40,933 nt of DNA. It comes from Acidimicrobiaceae bacterium. Lineage in GTDB: Bacteria; Actinomycetota; Acidimicrobiia; Acidimicrobiales; RAAP-2. The translations under genes were made by a program, and so were the position numbers. Of the stretch, positions 1 through 7,000 are shown one piece after another (the stretch's first letter is position 1; each line of letters opens with the position of its first letter). The DNA lies in NCBI GenBank assembly GCA_003136415.1, contig PLEI01000074.1, forward strand, positions 1 through 40,933. The letters run 5' to 3'. The notes beneath the pieces are model-generated. The model saw only the letters and a list, made by a program, of their open reading frames with translations. It made no database searches and was not told the DNA's origin.

Positions 1-479
1 CCTTCGCCGTGCTCGAACCGACGGCCGATGGTTTCCGTAATTACCTCGGTCACGGACACAGCCGTCCGTCCGAAGAACTGCTCCTGGAACGGGCGAATCT
101 GCTCACCCTGACCGCTCCCGAGATGACGGTTCTCGTCGGTGGCCTTCGTGCCCTCAACGCCAACTTCGGGCAGTCACAACTCGGCATCTTGACCGCGCGC
201 CCCGCGACCCTGACCAACGACTTCTTCACCAACCTGCTCGACATGGACACGGTGTGGACAGCGTCATCGCAGTCCGAGGAGACCTTCGAGGGACGCGTTC
301 GCGCGACGGGCGATCTCAGGTGGACTGCCAGCCGCGCCGACCTCATCTTCGGTTCGAACTCGCAACTACGCGCAATTGCCGAGGTGTACGCGAGCGACGA
401 TGCCAAGTCGAAGTTCGTGCGCGACTTCGTCACCGCCTGGGACAAGGTGATGACCCTCGATCGATTCGACCTCGACTGA
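1..479 (+). CDS. katG: Catalase-peroxidase, C-terminal part (5' end outside window)
   Basis: This is the C-terminal end of a bifunctional haem catalase-peroxidase, which removes hydrogen peroxide in the cytoplasm. The reading frame is open from base 3, so the gene begins before the window. About 159 residues remain. Family landmarks are [30 protein letters not shown], a [18 protein letters not shown] block and [19 protein letters not shown], all typical of the last part of the KatG C-terminal domain. That domain lacks the haem site, so catalytic residues cannot be checked here. The stop TGA at 477-479 is followed by a strong hairpin at 515-565. The next gene is convergent. Family assignment is firm. 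Confidence 0.95.
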   Translation, partial: FAVLEPTADGFRNYLGHGHSRPSEELLLERANLLTLTAPEMTVLVGGLRALNANFGQSQLGILTARPATLTNDFFTNLLDMDTVWTASSQSEETFEGRVRATGDLRWTASRADLIFGSNSQLRAIAEVYASDDAKSKFVRDFVTAWDKVMTLDRFDLD

Positions 480-514
480 TCACGTTGTCGACGTCTCGCT
501 GCAGTTGACCTCGT

Positions 515-565
515 CACCCCTGGCTCGCAATCGGTGCATTTCGTTTCCGAGGCGAGTCAGGGGTG
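515..565. terminator. Long inverted repeat between convergent katG and SDR gene
   Basis: Arms CACCCCTG (515-522) and CAGGGGTG (558-565) pair perfectly. After a G-T pair the stem continues with CTCGC (524-528) against GCGAG (552-556). The loop is about 23 nt and holds a small TCGG/CCGA stem. The repeat sits 35 bases after the katG stop and 10 bases after the SDR stop on the other strand, so it could end transcription from both sides. There is no strong T-tract, which is common for high-GC terminators. Confidence 0.7.
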
Positions 566-574
566 TCTCGTCAC

Positions 575-1480
575 TCAAACGTTGAAGTAGTGGCCCTCGT
601 CAAGGTCGGCAATCAACGCGGCGTGCGTGGGCTGCCATCCCAAACGCTCCTGGGTGAGTTGGCTAGACGTCGGATTGTCGAGTTGGACGAGAAAACCCAA
701 GAACCCAAAATGGTCCTCGGCTTCTTGCGGTGACACGCTCACGACCGGCACATCGAGGTGGCGGCTAATTGCCTCAGCGATTGATCGAAATTGCACTCCC
801 TCATCCGCCACACCATGAAGGCGCGAACCAGCCGGAGCGGACTCCAACGCCAACCGGAAGAGTCGCGCCGCGTCAAGACGATGCACGGCGGGCCAGCGGT
901 TCGCGCCGTCACCCACGAAGGCCGACGCACCCTTGTCGCGCGCGATAGCTATCAACCGCGGAACGAAACCGTGATCATCCTCTCCGTGCACCGTGGGCGC
1001 CAGGCGCACCACCGACGTGCGTACGCCGCGCTGCGCGAACGTAGCCAGGGCGTTCTCGGTGTTAATCCGGGGTCCCGAAAGTTCTGGTACATCGTCTTCA
1101 GTGCCCGTACGACCGAGAGGCGTTGGATATCCGAACACGAGGCCGAGAGTTCCGGTGGCGGTCGTGAAGGGCTTGTCAGTGCCCTCAAGAACTTCGCACA
1201 TGGCTTGCACCGCTCGGAGATCGTCATCGGCCGCCGCGACCATGTCGACGAAGTCGTGCTGGTACGCCAGGTGGATGACACCCTCTGACGCCGTTGCTCC
1301 CTCGCGCAGGCTGTCGAGGTCGTCCAATGCACCCCGATGTACCCCGGCACCCGCGACCGCCAACGCCGCCGCCGATTCGTCTGATCGAGCGAGGCCGACG
1401 ACCTCGTGACCCGCTCCCAGCAATTCAGCAACAACTGCGGATCCAATGAAACCTGAGGCTCCCGTAACAAAAACGCGCAT
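575..1480 (-). CDS. NAD(P)-dependent epimerase/dehydratase-like SDR protein
   Basis: A 301-residue short-chain dehydrogenase/reductase of the extended/atypical type. The N-terminus MRVFVTGASGFIGSAV holds the TGxxGxxG dinucleotide-binding motif of a Rossmann fold, and VIHLAYQHDF matches the strand-4 region of NAD-dependent epimerase-like proteins. I could not place a clear YxxxK catalytic pair, so it may belong to an atypical SDR subfamily; the substrate is unknown. The ATG at 1480 has a good ribosome site (GAGGAGG just upstream). It is divergent from a TetR regulator with two copies of one operator between them, so it is probably the regulator's target. Such pairs often respond to small electrophiles or aromatics, but that is inference. 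Confidence 0.85.
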   Translation of the reverse strand: MRVFVTGASGFIGSAVVAELLGAGHEVVGLARSDESAAALAVAGAGVHRGALDDLDSLREGATASEGVIHLAYQHDFVDMVAAADDDLRAVQAMCEVLEGTDKPFTTATGTLGLVFGYPTPLGRTGTEDDVPELSGPRINTENALATFAQRGVRTSVVRLAPTVHGEDDHGFVPRLIAIARDKGASAFVGDGANRWPAVHRLDAARLFRLALESAPAGSRLHGVADEGVQFRSIAEAISRHLDVPVVSVSPQEAEDHFGFLGFLVQLDNPTSSQLTQERLGWQPTHAALIADLDEGHYFNV

Positions 1481-1535
1481 TGCTTTCCTCCTCGTACACG
1501 GTCTGCTCTAGCGAGAAGTTCGCCAAAGAAACAAG

Positions 1536-1556
1536 TGATGACACTTACTGACATCA
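1536..1556. promoter_or_regulatory. Operator copy 1 in SDR/TetR divergent promoter region
   Basis: Imperfect palindrome TGATGACA-N5-TGACATCA. Its reverse complement, ATGTCA-N5-TGTCATCA, is repeated at 1569-1587, so the same site occurs twice in inverted orientation with centres about 33 bp apart (three helical turns). On the SDR side it lies next to a possible -35 (TTGTTT, near 1530). It is a likely binding site for the adjacent TetR protein. Confidence 0.6.
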
Positions 1557-1568
1557 ATCTAGCACCTC

Positions 1569-1587
1569 ATGTCATTCACTGTCATCA
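1569..1587. promoter_or_regulatory. Operator copy 2 in SDR/TetR divergent promoter region
   Basis: The 19-mer ATGTCA-TTCAC-TGTCATCA is an inverted second copy of the site at 1536-1556; only the central 5 bases differ. It lies directly upstream of the TACGAT -10 box (1590-1595) of the TetR gene, within its presumed promoter, which fits autorepression. Confidence 0.6.
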
Positions 1588-1589
1588 CC

Positions 1590-1595
1590 TACGAT
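1590..1595 (+). promoter_or_regulatory. -10 box of a leaderless promoter for the TetR gene
   Basis: TACGAT (TANNNT) ends exactly 6 nt before the ATG at 1602, so transcription would start at or next to the A of the start codon. There is no Shine-Dalgarno sequence. The same arrangement occurs before the genes starting at 28025, 33074 and 33167 in this window. Confidence 0.6.
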
Positions 1596-1601
1596 TGAGA
1601 C

Positions 1602-2168
1602 ATGAGTCGATGGGAACCCAACGCGCGCGGTCGATTGGCCCAGGCATCTCTCGAGCTCTACATCGAACGAGGATTCGAACAGACGACCGTGGCCGAGATT
1701 GCCCAGCGCGCGGGCCTCACCGAGCGCACCTTCTTTCGCTACTTCGTTGACAAGCGCGAAGTGCTGTTCTGGGGCGCCAGTACCCTTCAAGAGCTGCTCG
1801 TTACTGTGGTCGCCGAGGCTCCCACGACCGCGACGCCGATTGAGGCAATTGCCACCGCCCTCGAATCAGCGGGGGCCTTCCTTGGTGAAAATCGGGCGCA
1901 TTCCCAAGTACGCCAGAGGGTGATTGACGCCAACACCGAACTCAAGGAGCGTGAGTTGATCAAGCTCGCCACGCTCGCCGCAGCGATGGCTGACGCGTTG
2001 CGCCAGCGAGGCGTCAAGGATCCGACCGCGAGCCTGGCCGCCGAAGTCGGCATCGCAGTTTTTCGGATCGCCTTCGATCAATGGGTCCATGGCACTGGTG
2101 ATTCGGACTTGGCGCACTTGATGCGTGAATCACTCACGGAGCTCAAGGCCGTCACGGCGGGCGATTGA
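1602..2168 (+). CDS. TetR-family transcriptional regulator
   Basis: A 188-residue regulator of usual TetR size. The N-terminal DNA-binding domain is clear: ARGRLAQASLELYIERGFEQ, then the helix-turn-helix TVAEIAQRAGLTERTFFRYF at about residues 29-48. The C-terminal ligand and dimer domain has no recognisable specificity. The gene is divergent from the SDR gene (575-1480). The 120-base gap holds two copies of an operator, one next to this gene's own -10 box, so it probably represses both itself and the SDR gene. The ATG at 1602 is supported by the leaderless signal TACGAT-N6-ATG. The ligand is unknown. Confidence 0.92.
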   Translation: MSRWEPNARGRLAQASLELYIERGFEQTTVAEIAQRAGLTERTFFRYFVDKREVLFWGASTLQELLVTVVAEAPTTATPIEAIATALESAGAFLGENRAHSQVRQRVIDANTELKERELIKLATLAAAMADALRQRGVKDPTASLAAEVGIAVFRIAFDQWVHGTGDSDLAHLMRESLTELKAVTAGD

Positions 2169-2400
2169 TTGCGGCACGGCCGTTGGCGCAATGGTGGCCC
2201 TCACTAGGTACTTCTCGAAAGACCATCATCCTCTAGTCCTCGACCCTCGCGACCCTCGCGCTCCTCGCCACCAATACGAGGGAGGTCGACGGCGGAGCAG
2301 ATGCAATCACGATCGCGGCCACGTTGAAGGAGATGAAAATGCCCGACTAGTAGCATGGCAAACTGGGCTATTGTAACGTTTAGTTCATTAGGGGGCGACA
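2169..2400. other. Intergenic region before tatA
   Basis: I see no convincing gene in these 232 bases. They contain a short direct repeat (ccctcgcga/ccctcgcgc near 2247-2263). The tatA ribosome site AGGGGGCGAC ends just before 2401. A tatA promoter must lie here but I cannot place it with confidence. Confidence 0.4.
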
Positions 2401-2610
2401 ATGTTATTGGGTGCACTAGAGGGTCCAGACCTGATAATCGTGGTCGTCGTCATTGCGGTCCTCGTTTTTGGAGGGTCCGCGATTCCGAAGTTGGCCCGAA
2501 ATTTGGGTTCGGCAAAGATTGAGTTTGAAAAAGGGTTGAAGACCGCCAAGACGGCGGGCGACCCTTCCGCCGAACCCACCACGATGAGTGAATCGAACTC
2601 CAGCAAGTAG
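2401..2610 (+). CDS. tatA: Sec-independent protein translocase subunit TatA
   Basis: A 69-residue TatA-family protein that forms the pore-like part of the twin-arginine translocase. It has the family layout: one N-terminal membrane helix (LIIVVVVIAVLVFGG, about residues 11-25), then the hinge and amphipathic helix (IPKLARNLGSAKIEFEKGLK), then a short polar tail. The F-G pair at the helix end, conserved in TatA, is present. The ATG has a purine-rich ribosome site. It is the first of three tat genes. Two Tat-type cargo candidates are encoded in this window: the ABC binding protein ending at 10385 and the molybdopterin enzyme at 25376. Confidence 0.92.
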   Translation: MLLGALEGPDLIIVVVVIAVLVFGGSAIPKLARNLGSAKIEFEKGLKTAKTAGDPSAEPTTMSESNSSK

Positions 2611-2685
2611 AGCTCCGCTGCTCGCCGTACTTACTCCAATCGCGCCACTCGAGGAGAGTCGCTTAGTGCACTCGCTGCTGCCACC

Positions 2686-3099
2686 GTGCTGAATATAAGT
2701 CCGATCAAAATCATGGTCATTGTGACGGTGGTTCTGCTTCTCTTGGGACCGGACAAGCTTCCCGAGGTTGCTCGCAAGCTCGGCTCGAGCTGGCAGTCGA
2801 TCAAGCGATTCCAGGAGAAGATTGAGACCGAAGTTCGCGAGGCCCTTCCCGATTTGCCCAGTTCGAGCGACTTCGTTCGCCTGGCGCGAAGCCCGGTGCA
2901 ATTACTGAATCAACTCGCTGATCGATCCCAGGAGAGCGATGAGCCCGCGAGATGGAAGCCAGATAGCAACTACGTTGACCCCCATGAGATGAAAGAGGAG
3001 CCCGAAGAACCAGCCGCATCGATCAACACGCCTCAAGCCCCGCCGCCAGGGACCGGCGCAACGCCTCCGCATTGGCCATTCGATCCATCTTTGAATTAG
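2686..3099 (+). CDS. tatB: Sec-independent protein translocase subunit TatB
   Basis: A 137-residue TatB protein, the substrate-receptor partner of TatC. The GTG start gives MLNISPIKIMVIVTVVLLLL followed by GPDKLPEVARKLG, which aligns with the standard TatB N-terminus; the conserved G-P at the end of the membrane helix separates TatB from TatA. A long amphipathic helix follows (about residues 25-60), then a proline- and glutamate-rich tail. No strong ribosome site precedes the GTG, but a later ATG at 2713 would cut into the membrane helix. It lies 75 bases after tatA and 5 bases before tatC. Confidence 0.88.
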   Translation: MLNISPIKIMVIVTVVLLLLGPDKLPEVARKLGSSWQSIKRFQEKIETEVREALPDLPSSSDFVRLARSPVQLLNQLADRSQESDEPARWKPDSNYVDPHEMKEEPEEPAASINTPQAPPPGTGATPPHWPFDPSLN

Positions 3100-3104
3100 G
3101 CGCC

Positions 3105-3833
3105 ATGCCAAAATTTAGACACGCCCGCGAGGGGATGACCCTCACTGAACACCTGAAGGAGATTCGTTACCGTTTTCTCGTCGTGGCGGTGTCGCTCGGT
3201 GTGCTGGCGATATTGGCCTTTGTCTTCTATCCCGAGATTCTGCGTTTTCTCCAACGGCCCTACTGTCACGCATCGCCCAAGCGATGCACTTTTCTGGTTA
3301 CGAATCCATTGGATGGTCTGAGCCTTCGAATCAAGATCGCGTTTTACGGAGGCTTGTTTTTCTCGCTTCCCGTCATCTTCTGGCAGTCGTGGCGTTTTAT
3401 CACTCCAGGATTCAAAGCGCGCGAGCGGAGGTACGCGGTACCGTTCGTCGGGGCGTCAATTGCCTTCTTTGCGGCGGGAGTCGCCGTGGCATACTTCAGT
3501 TTCGGACACGCGCTTCAGTTTCTCGAGGCCGTGGGCGGCAAGTCACTGATTTCGTATTACAACCCCGTCCAGTATCTGAGTCTCATCTTGCTCATGATGT
3601 TTGTCTTCGGCGTGACGTTCGAATTTCCGGTGGTCCTCGTTGCCCTCGAGCTTGCGGGTATCGTCACACCGCGTCAGCTCCTGCGGGCATGGCGTTACGC
3701 GATTATTGCCATCACTGTGACGTCAGCAGTCATCACTCCGAGTGGAGATCCGTTGTCGATGATGGCGCTCGCGGTGCCGTTGACGATCTTCTATTTCTCG
3801 GCAATCGGCGTCGGCAAACTCTGTAAGAAATGA
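3105..3833 (+). CDS. tatC: Sec-independent protein translocase subunit TatC
   Basis: A 242-residue polytopic membrane protein, the core receptor of the twin-arginine translocase. Family blocks are MTLTEHLKEIRYR at the N-terminus, NPLDGLSLRIKIAFYGGLFFSLP after the first periplasmic loop, WRFITPGFKARERR, the conserved membrane glutamate region FGVTFEFPVVLVAL, and VITPSGDPLSMMALAVPL near the end. Six membrane helices are expected and fit the hydrophobic pattern. I chose ATG 3105, 5 bases after the tatB stop; an in-frame extension to 3072 would overlap tatB. In many Actinobacteria tatB lies away from tatAC, so this tatABC cluster is slightly unusual. Confidence 0.95.
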   Translation: MPKFRHAREGMTLTEHLKEIRYRFLVVAVSLGVLAILAFVFYPEILRFLQRPYCHASPKRCTFLVTNPLDGLSLRIKIAFYGGLFFSLPVIFWQSWRFITPGFKARERRYAVPFVGASIAFFAAGVAVAYFSFGHALQFLEAVGGKSLISYYNPVQYLSLILLMMFVFGVTFEFPVVLVALELAGIVTPRQLLRAWRYAIIAITVTSAVITPSGDPLSMMALAVPLTIFYFSAIGVGKLCKK

Positions 3834-3879
3834 TTCGCCCGTACATCTTCCCCGACCGCGCCACACCCTAACAGCGTGT

Positions 3880-4077
3880 GTCCCAATTCGACCCACCGGT
3901 TCGCCTTGACCGGCTGAGCGAAATGACTCAGCGGTGCTTGCTCACCGTCCGACTTCCCAGGCGATGATTCGTCTGAGTACTCGGTTCCGACCCAGGGCCC
4001 TCATCACGTTCCCGTGATGGTTGTGCGGGTGACGATCGGCTCTTCCCGCGTGCTTCGCGGTGCAGATCCTAAAGGGA
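3880..4077 (-). ncRNA. Candidate omega-RNA / right end downstream of tnpB
   Basis: In TnpB elements the guide RNA (omega-RNA) covers the tnpB 3' end and the element's right end. Here the minus strand just after the tnpB stop can fold repeatedly. CATCACG/CGTGATG (4002-4008 and 4013-4019) forms a perfect 7-bp stem with a GGAA loop. ACCGGCTGAG/CTCAGCGGT (3909-3918 and 3927-3935) forms a near-perfect stem. CCGGT/ACCGG (3896-3900 and 3909-3913) overlaps it and would compete or form a pseudoknot. The element end may lie near 3885-3896, with guide sequence beyond. Ends and the RNA itself are inferred; nothing in the sequence proves transcription. Confidence 0.4.
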
Positions 4078-5505
4078 TCAGGCTGTGGAGAGAAGCGGAA
4101 CGCGCGCAGGGGCCAGAAGTATCTCGGCGGAGATCTCCTTGGGCTGCCAACGGGCCAGGTTGACGGCCGCGTTGAGGTCACGGTCGATCACCAGTCCACA
4201 GGCGTCACACAAGTAGGACCGGGTCGATAGGTCGAGGGCGCTCTTGATTTCGTCACAGCCCGAGCACGTCTTGGATGAGGGGAAGAACCGGTCGGCGACG
4301 CGGACCTCAACGCCATGCCAACGGGCCTTGTAGAGGATCTGTCGTGAGAGTTCTCCCATGGCCGCATCCGAGATGGACCGGGCCAAGTGTCGATTCCTCA
4401 CCATCCCGGCCAAGTTCAGGTCCTCGATCACGAGGACCTGGCATCTGTCCACGAGGGCATTGGAGGCCTGGTGGACCAGGTGTCGTCGGGTGTTGGCGAC
4501 TTTTCGGTGGGTCTTCGCGAGTCGAGCCCGTGCCCGTTGGCGGCCTTTGGACCCCGGTGTGGTTCTGACCAGGGCCTGGTTGGCCGCCTTGAGCTTGTAT
4601 AGCGCTTGCTTCAGTGTTGTCACCCCCTCGAAGCTCCCGAAGGGAACGCCGTTGGCGTCAGCGGCGACGCAGAGGGAGATGATCCCCCGGTCGACCCCGA
4701 CGGGAACGGCGTGACGGTTGGTGCGGCTGCGCTGCGCCTGGTGCAGTTCAGCGGCCACGCCGGTGAGTGACACGGTCCAACGACCAGCCCGCTGGGTGAG
4801 AGTGGCTGAGTAGATGTGGAAACGACCGGCATCGATCATCCGGCGAACCTTTCGAGTGGGGCCGAAGACCTTCACTGGTCCGATCTTGGACAGCCGCAGG
4901 TGCGAGGGGTCGGTGAAACGGATGGGTTGGCTGGATGGTGCCCGACCCGGCGTCGCGCGATTGCGCAGACGGAAACTCGGCGTCACATTCCCCTTGGCCT
5001 GGAATCGGGGGAACCCGACGGGCGCTCCACCGCGCTCGCCTCGTCGCGATGCCGAGAAGTTCTCGAGGGCGCGGGCCGCGTCCACCGAAGCGCACTCGAA
5101 GACGTCGTTGGGCAGTTCGTGGCGCCAGGTCAAGCCCCGACTGCCGTCCTCACTGACCGGCGAGTCCTCAGTCTCCCCGTTCTTCCAGGCGTTGAACTCG
5201 TTGATGAAAGAAAAGGCTGCCCAGGACAGTGAGGAGGTTGACGACTCGAATAGAGCACCATCTTCGTAGTGAGCCTCTCGCTCGGCAAACCTGGCATTCA
5301 AGTTGGATTTGACCCGAGCGAGGTGGTGGTTCACGGTGAATCTGCGTGCTCCCGCACACTTGGCGAAGAGAATCCTCTGCTCAACGTTCGGGTCGAGTGC
5401 GAACTGAAACGTGACGGCCCGCGACAGCACCTGACCAGTGTGCGAGAAGGTCGGCGTCGTCGGTCGTGAGGCCACAGCTTCGAGTTTTGGTCGTGCATGT
5501 GACAT
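4078..5505 (-). CDS. tnpB: TnpB/OrfB-type RNA-guided endonuclease of an IS200/IS605- or IS607-like element
   Basis: A 475-residue TnpB protein, somewhat longer than the usual 350-450. The RuvC-like nuclease is intact: first Asp in VGVDRGI (D272), Glu in VLVIEDLNLAGM (E361) and the DRDLNAAVNL motif (D441/D443). The zinc finger pairs C414-C417 and C433-C436 are complete. The N-terminal helical part contains VTFQFALDPNVEQ, typical of the family. ATG 5505 is the furthest start; a GTG at about residue 26 would match family N-termini better. No tnpA transposase lies beside it, so it is an orphan or non-autonomous copy. It sits between tatC and a small gene, pointing to insertion between operons. 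Because all catalytic residues are kept, an active guided nuclease is plausible. Confidence 0.92.
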   Translation of the reverse strand: MSHARPKLEAVASRPTTPTFSHTGQVLSRAVTFQFALDPNVEQRILFAKCAGARRFTVNHHLARVKSNLNARFAEREAHYEDGALFESSTSSLSWAAFSFINEFNAWKNGETEDSPVSEDGSRGLTWRHELPNDVFECASVDAARALENFSASRRGERGGAPVGFPRFQAKGNVTPSFRLRNRATPGRAPSSQPIRFTDPSHLRLSKIGPVKVFGPTRKVRRMIDAGRFHIYSATLTQRAGRWTVSLTGVAAELHQAQRSRTNRHAVPVGVDRGIISLCVAADANGVPFGSFEGVTTLKQALYKLKAANQALVRTTPGSKGRQRARARLAKTHRKVANTRRHLVHQASNALVDRCQVLVIEDLNLAGMVRNRHLARSISDAAMGELSRQILYKARWHGVEVRVADRFFPSSKTCSGCDEIKSALDLSTRSYLCDACGLVIDRDLNAAVNLARWQPKEISAEILLAPARVPLLSTA

Positions 5506-5797
5506 GTGGCGAAACCCCTACGGGTAAGTGAGGTACTCATTCCAATTGCACCAAAGATGTGACCGTTGAATGTCAGCGCCAGACCCTGAGGCAATCCCCT
5601 CTCGAAAGAGGACTAATGAGCGAAAGTTCGCCGGACCTTCGTTGCCGAGCAGGACGTCGCGTCGTACGGCAGTGGTTTCAGTTCCATGGAGGTGAATTCT
5701 TGCCGCTCCCTTGGCTATAGCCGCTGGGCCACCACGGTGTACTCGCAGCGGCCTGCTCGCTAGATTGTGGGGTAAGTGCCCCGGGAAGGAACAAAGT
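5506..5797. other. Gap with presumed tnpB left end and promoter of the small gene
   Basis: I see no convincing gene in these 292 bases. They contain two short hairpins, CCTCT-CGAA-AGAGG (5598-5611) and GCGAA-AG-TTCGC (5620-5631), which could belong to the left end of the TnpB element. TAGATT (5761-5766) may be the -10 box of the gene starting at 5798. Confidence 0.35.
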
Positions 5798-6001
5798 ATG
5801 AACCTCGAGGGAATGGAACGGTTTGGTATCTGGGGCGGCGGCGACGGCCCCGCGCAGGTGACCTGTGCTTGTGGGACAGTGACACTGCCATGGTTCGATT
5901 GGAAGAACTGGAAAGAGGGAGACCCACCTCCACCAGAACTGATCGAGTTCGACAACGCCACTCACTCATACACGGGTTGTGAGATCCATCGCCCCGTTTG
6001 A
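5798..6001 (+). CDS. Small hypothetical protein with Cys/His pairs (possible metal binding)
   Basis: A 67-residue protein that I do not recognise. It has features of a real gene: a -10-like TAGATT (5761-5766), a ribosome site GGAAGGA (5784-5790) 7 bases before the ATG, and a perfect 10-bp hairpin (6021-6050) 19 bases after the stop. The protein starts MNLEGMERFGIWGGGDG and contains CACG (C-x-C-G) in the middle and GCEIH near the C-terminus, so a CxC...CxxH zinc site is possible. It is rich in Trp, Asp and Pro. It lies between the TnpB element and an IS5 transposase, so it may be element cargo or a host gene caught between insertions. Confidence 0.55.
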   Translation: MNLEGMERFGIWGGGDGPAQVTCACGTVTLPWFDWKNWKEGDPPPPELIEFDNATHSYTGCEIHRPV

Positions 6002-6020
6002 TCTCAAAGTGCTTCTCTCG

Positions 6021-6050
6021 GTTCCTCCAGTCCACACGGGCTGGAGGAAC
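6021..6050 (+). terminator. Rho-independent-type terminator after the small gene
   Basis: GTTCCTCCAG (6021-6030), a 10-nt loop, then CTGGAGGAAC (6041-6050): a perfect 10-bp stem followed by ttgcgtttct, a moderately T-rich tail. It lies 19 bases after the stop of the 67-residue gene. Confidence 0.75.
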
Positions 6051-6123
6051 TTGCGTTTCTACCGGTACTTGGAGGTAGCAACACATGTCAGGACGGCACC
6101 GACAAGTCAATTGAAGGACAATT

Positions 6124-6930
6124 TCAGCACTGTGCTCGAAGGACCTCGGTGATAGCGGCGACGTGCAGCCACCCGGTGGCTGAGGTGACGGTGTTCTCGA
6201 AGCAGCGCGCCAATCGGCGCCGTCGCACCAGATGTCCGTGGGCCGCCTCGACTCGCCCAGCGTGACGGATGGGGCGAAAGACCTTCGCGCCATGCTCGTT
6301 GCGTGGTGGCTCATTCCAACCAACTCGACGAGCCTCGTAGTTGAACGTGGCCGACAGCCGTGTAGCGGCCGATTGCGTTGTGCCGCGGTCAGCGAGCACG
6401 AGCTCCAGTCGTTCGTCCGCACCGGTTCGGGCGAGGTCGTCGAGTGTCAATTCGACGGCCTTAGCCTCGGATGTCGAGGCGGGGACCACCCGCACGCACA
6501 GCGGCAGTCCCGTAACGTCCACGCAGACGATGCGCTTGGCCCCGTTGGTGCGACCGTAGGGACCACCTTGGTTGTGGAAGGTGACACCCCCGTTCGAGGC
6601 TCCTCGCGCCAGGTGGGTGTCGATGACGACCATCGAAGGCCGGGGGTCCTTTCGCCCAAGGGCGGTGCGTGACGATGCGTGCAGGGCGGTGAGAACCCGA
6701 GTCCACGTCGCGTTCCTCGACCACCGTCGAAACTGGGACCAGACCCGGGTCCAGGGACCAAAATCTTCAGGCAGGAAACGCCACTGGCACCCGGTGTGCG
6801 AGATGTAGAGCATGGCGTCGACGACGTGGCGCAGGTCGGAACCGTGCTTCGGCCCTCGTTTGGAAGGAACTACCAACAAGGGTTCGAGGAGACTCCACTG
6901 GGCGTCAGTCAGATCACTTGAATAGGCCAC
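6124..6930 (-). CDS. IS5-family DDE transposase
   Basis: A 268-residue transposase of the IS5 group. The N-terminus (YSSDLTDAQWSLLEPLL, then DAMLYISHTGCQWRFLPEDF) is the usual IS5 DNA-binding part. The DDE core follows: first Asp in MVVIDTHLARGASNGG, then a KRIVCVDVTGLPL block, second Asp in LELVLADRG, and a candidate Glu in GRVEAAHGHLVRRRRLARCFE, where most relatives have WVVERTF. The protein is in one open frame and looks complete. The start is GTG at 6930. Terminal inverted repeats are not clear: a right-end candidate reads GAGGCTGTGTCCCAT towards the gene at about 6960-6985, but I found only a poor left match. It lies just downstream of the liv operon and does not break it. Confidence 0.88.
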   Translation of the reverse strand: MAYSSDLTDAQWSLLEPLLVVPSKRGPKHGSDLRHVVDAMLYISHTGCQWRFLPEDFGPWTRVWSQFRRWSRNATWTRVLTALHASSRTALGRKDPRPSMVVIDTHLARGASNGGVTFHNQGGPYGRTNGAKRIVCVDVTGLPLCVRVVPASTSEAKAVELTLDDLARTGADERLELVLADRGTTQSAATRLSATFNYEARRVGWNEPPRNEHGAKVFRPIRHAGRVEAAHGHLVRRRRLARCFENTVTSATGWLHVAAITEVLRAQC

Positions 6931-7000
6931 GCCTTGATGTTGTCGGTCGCAGCTTCTGGTGCACTCGCCAAATGGGACACAGCCTCTAAGTGCGGGCGAG

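Noticed and set aside
3072..3104. Extended tatC start upstream of ATG 3105
   Set aside because: It would overlap tatB, and the extra residues do not match TatC N-termini.
6050..7000. Clear terminal inverted repeats and target duplication for the IS5 copy
   Set aside because: A candidate right end (GAGGCTGTGTCCCAT) has only a poor match on the left; the shared ACCGACAA at about 6108 and 6945 is too short to trust.
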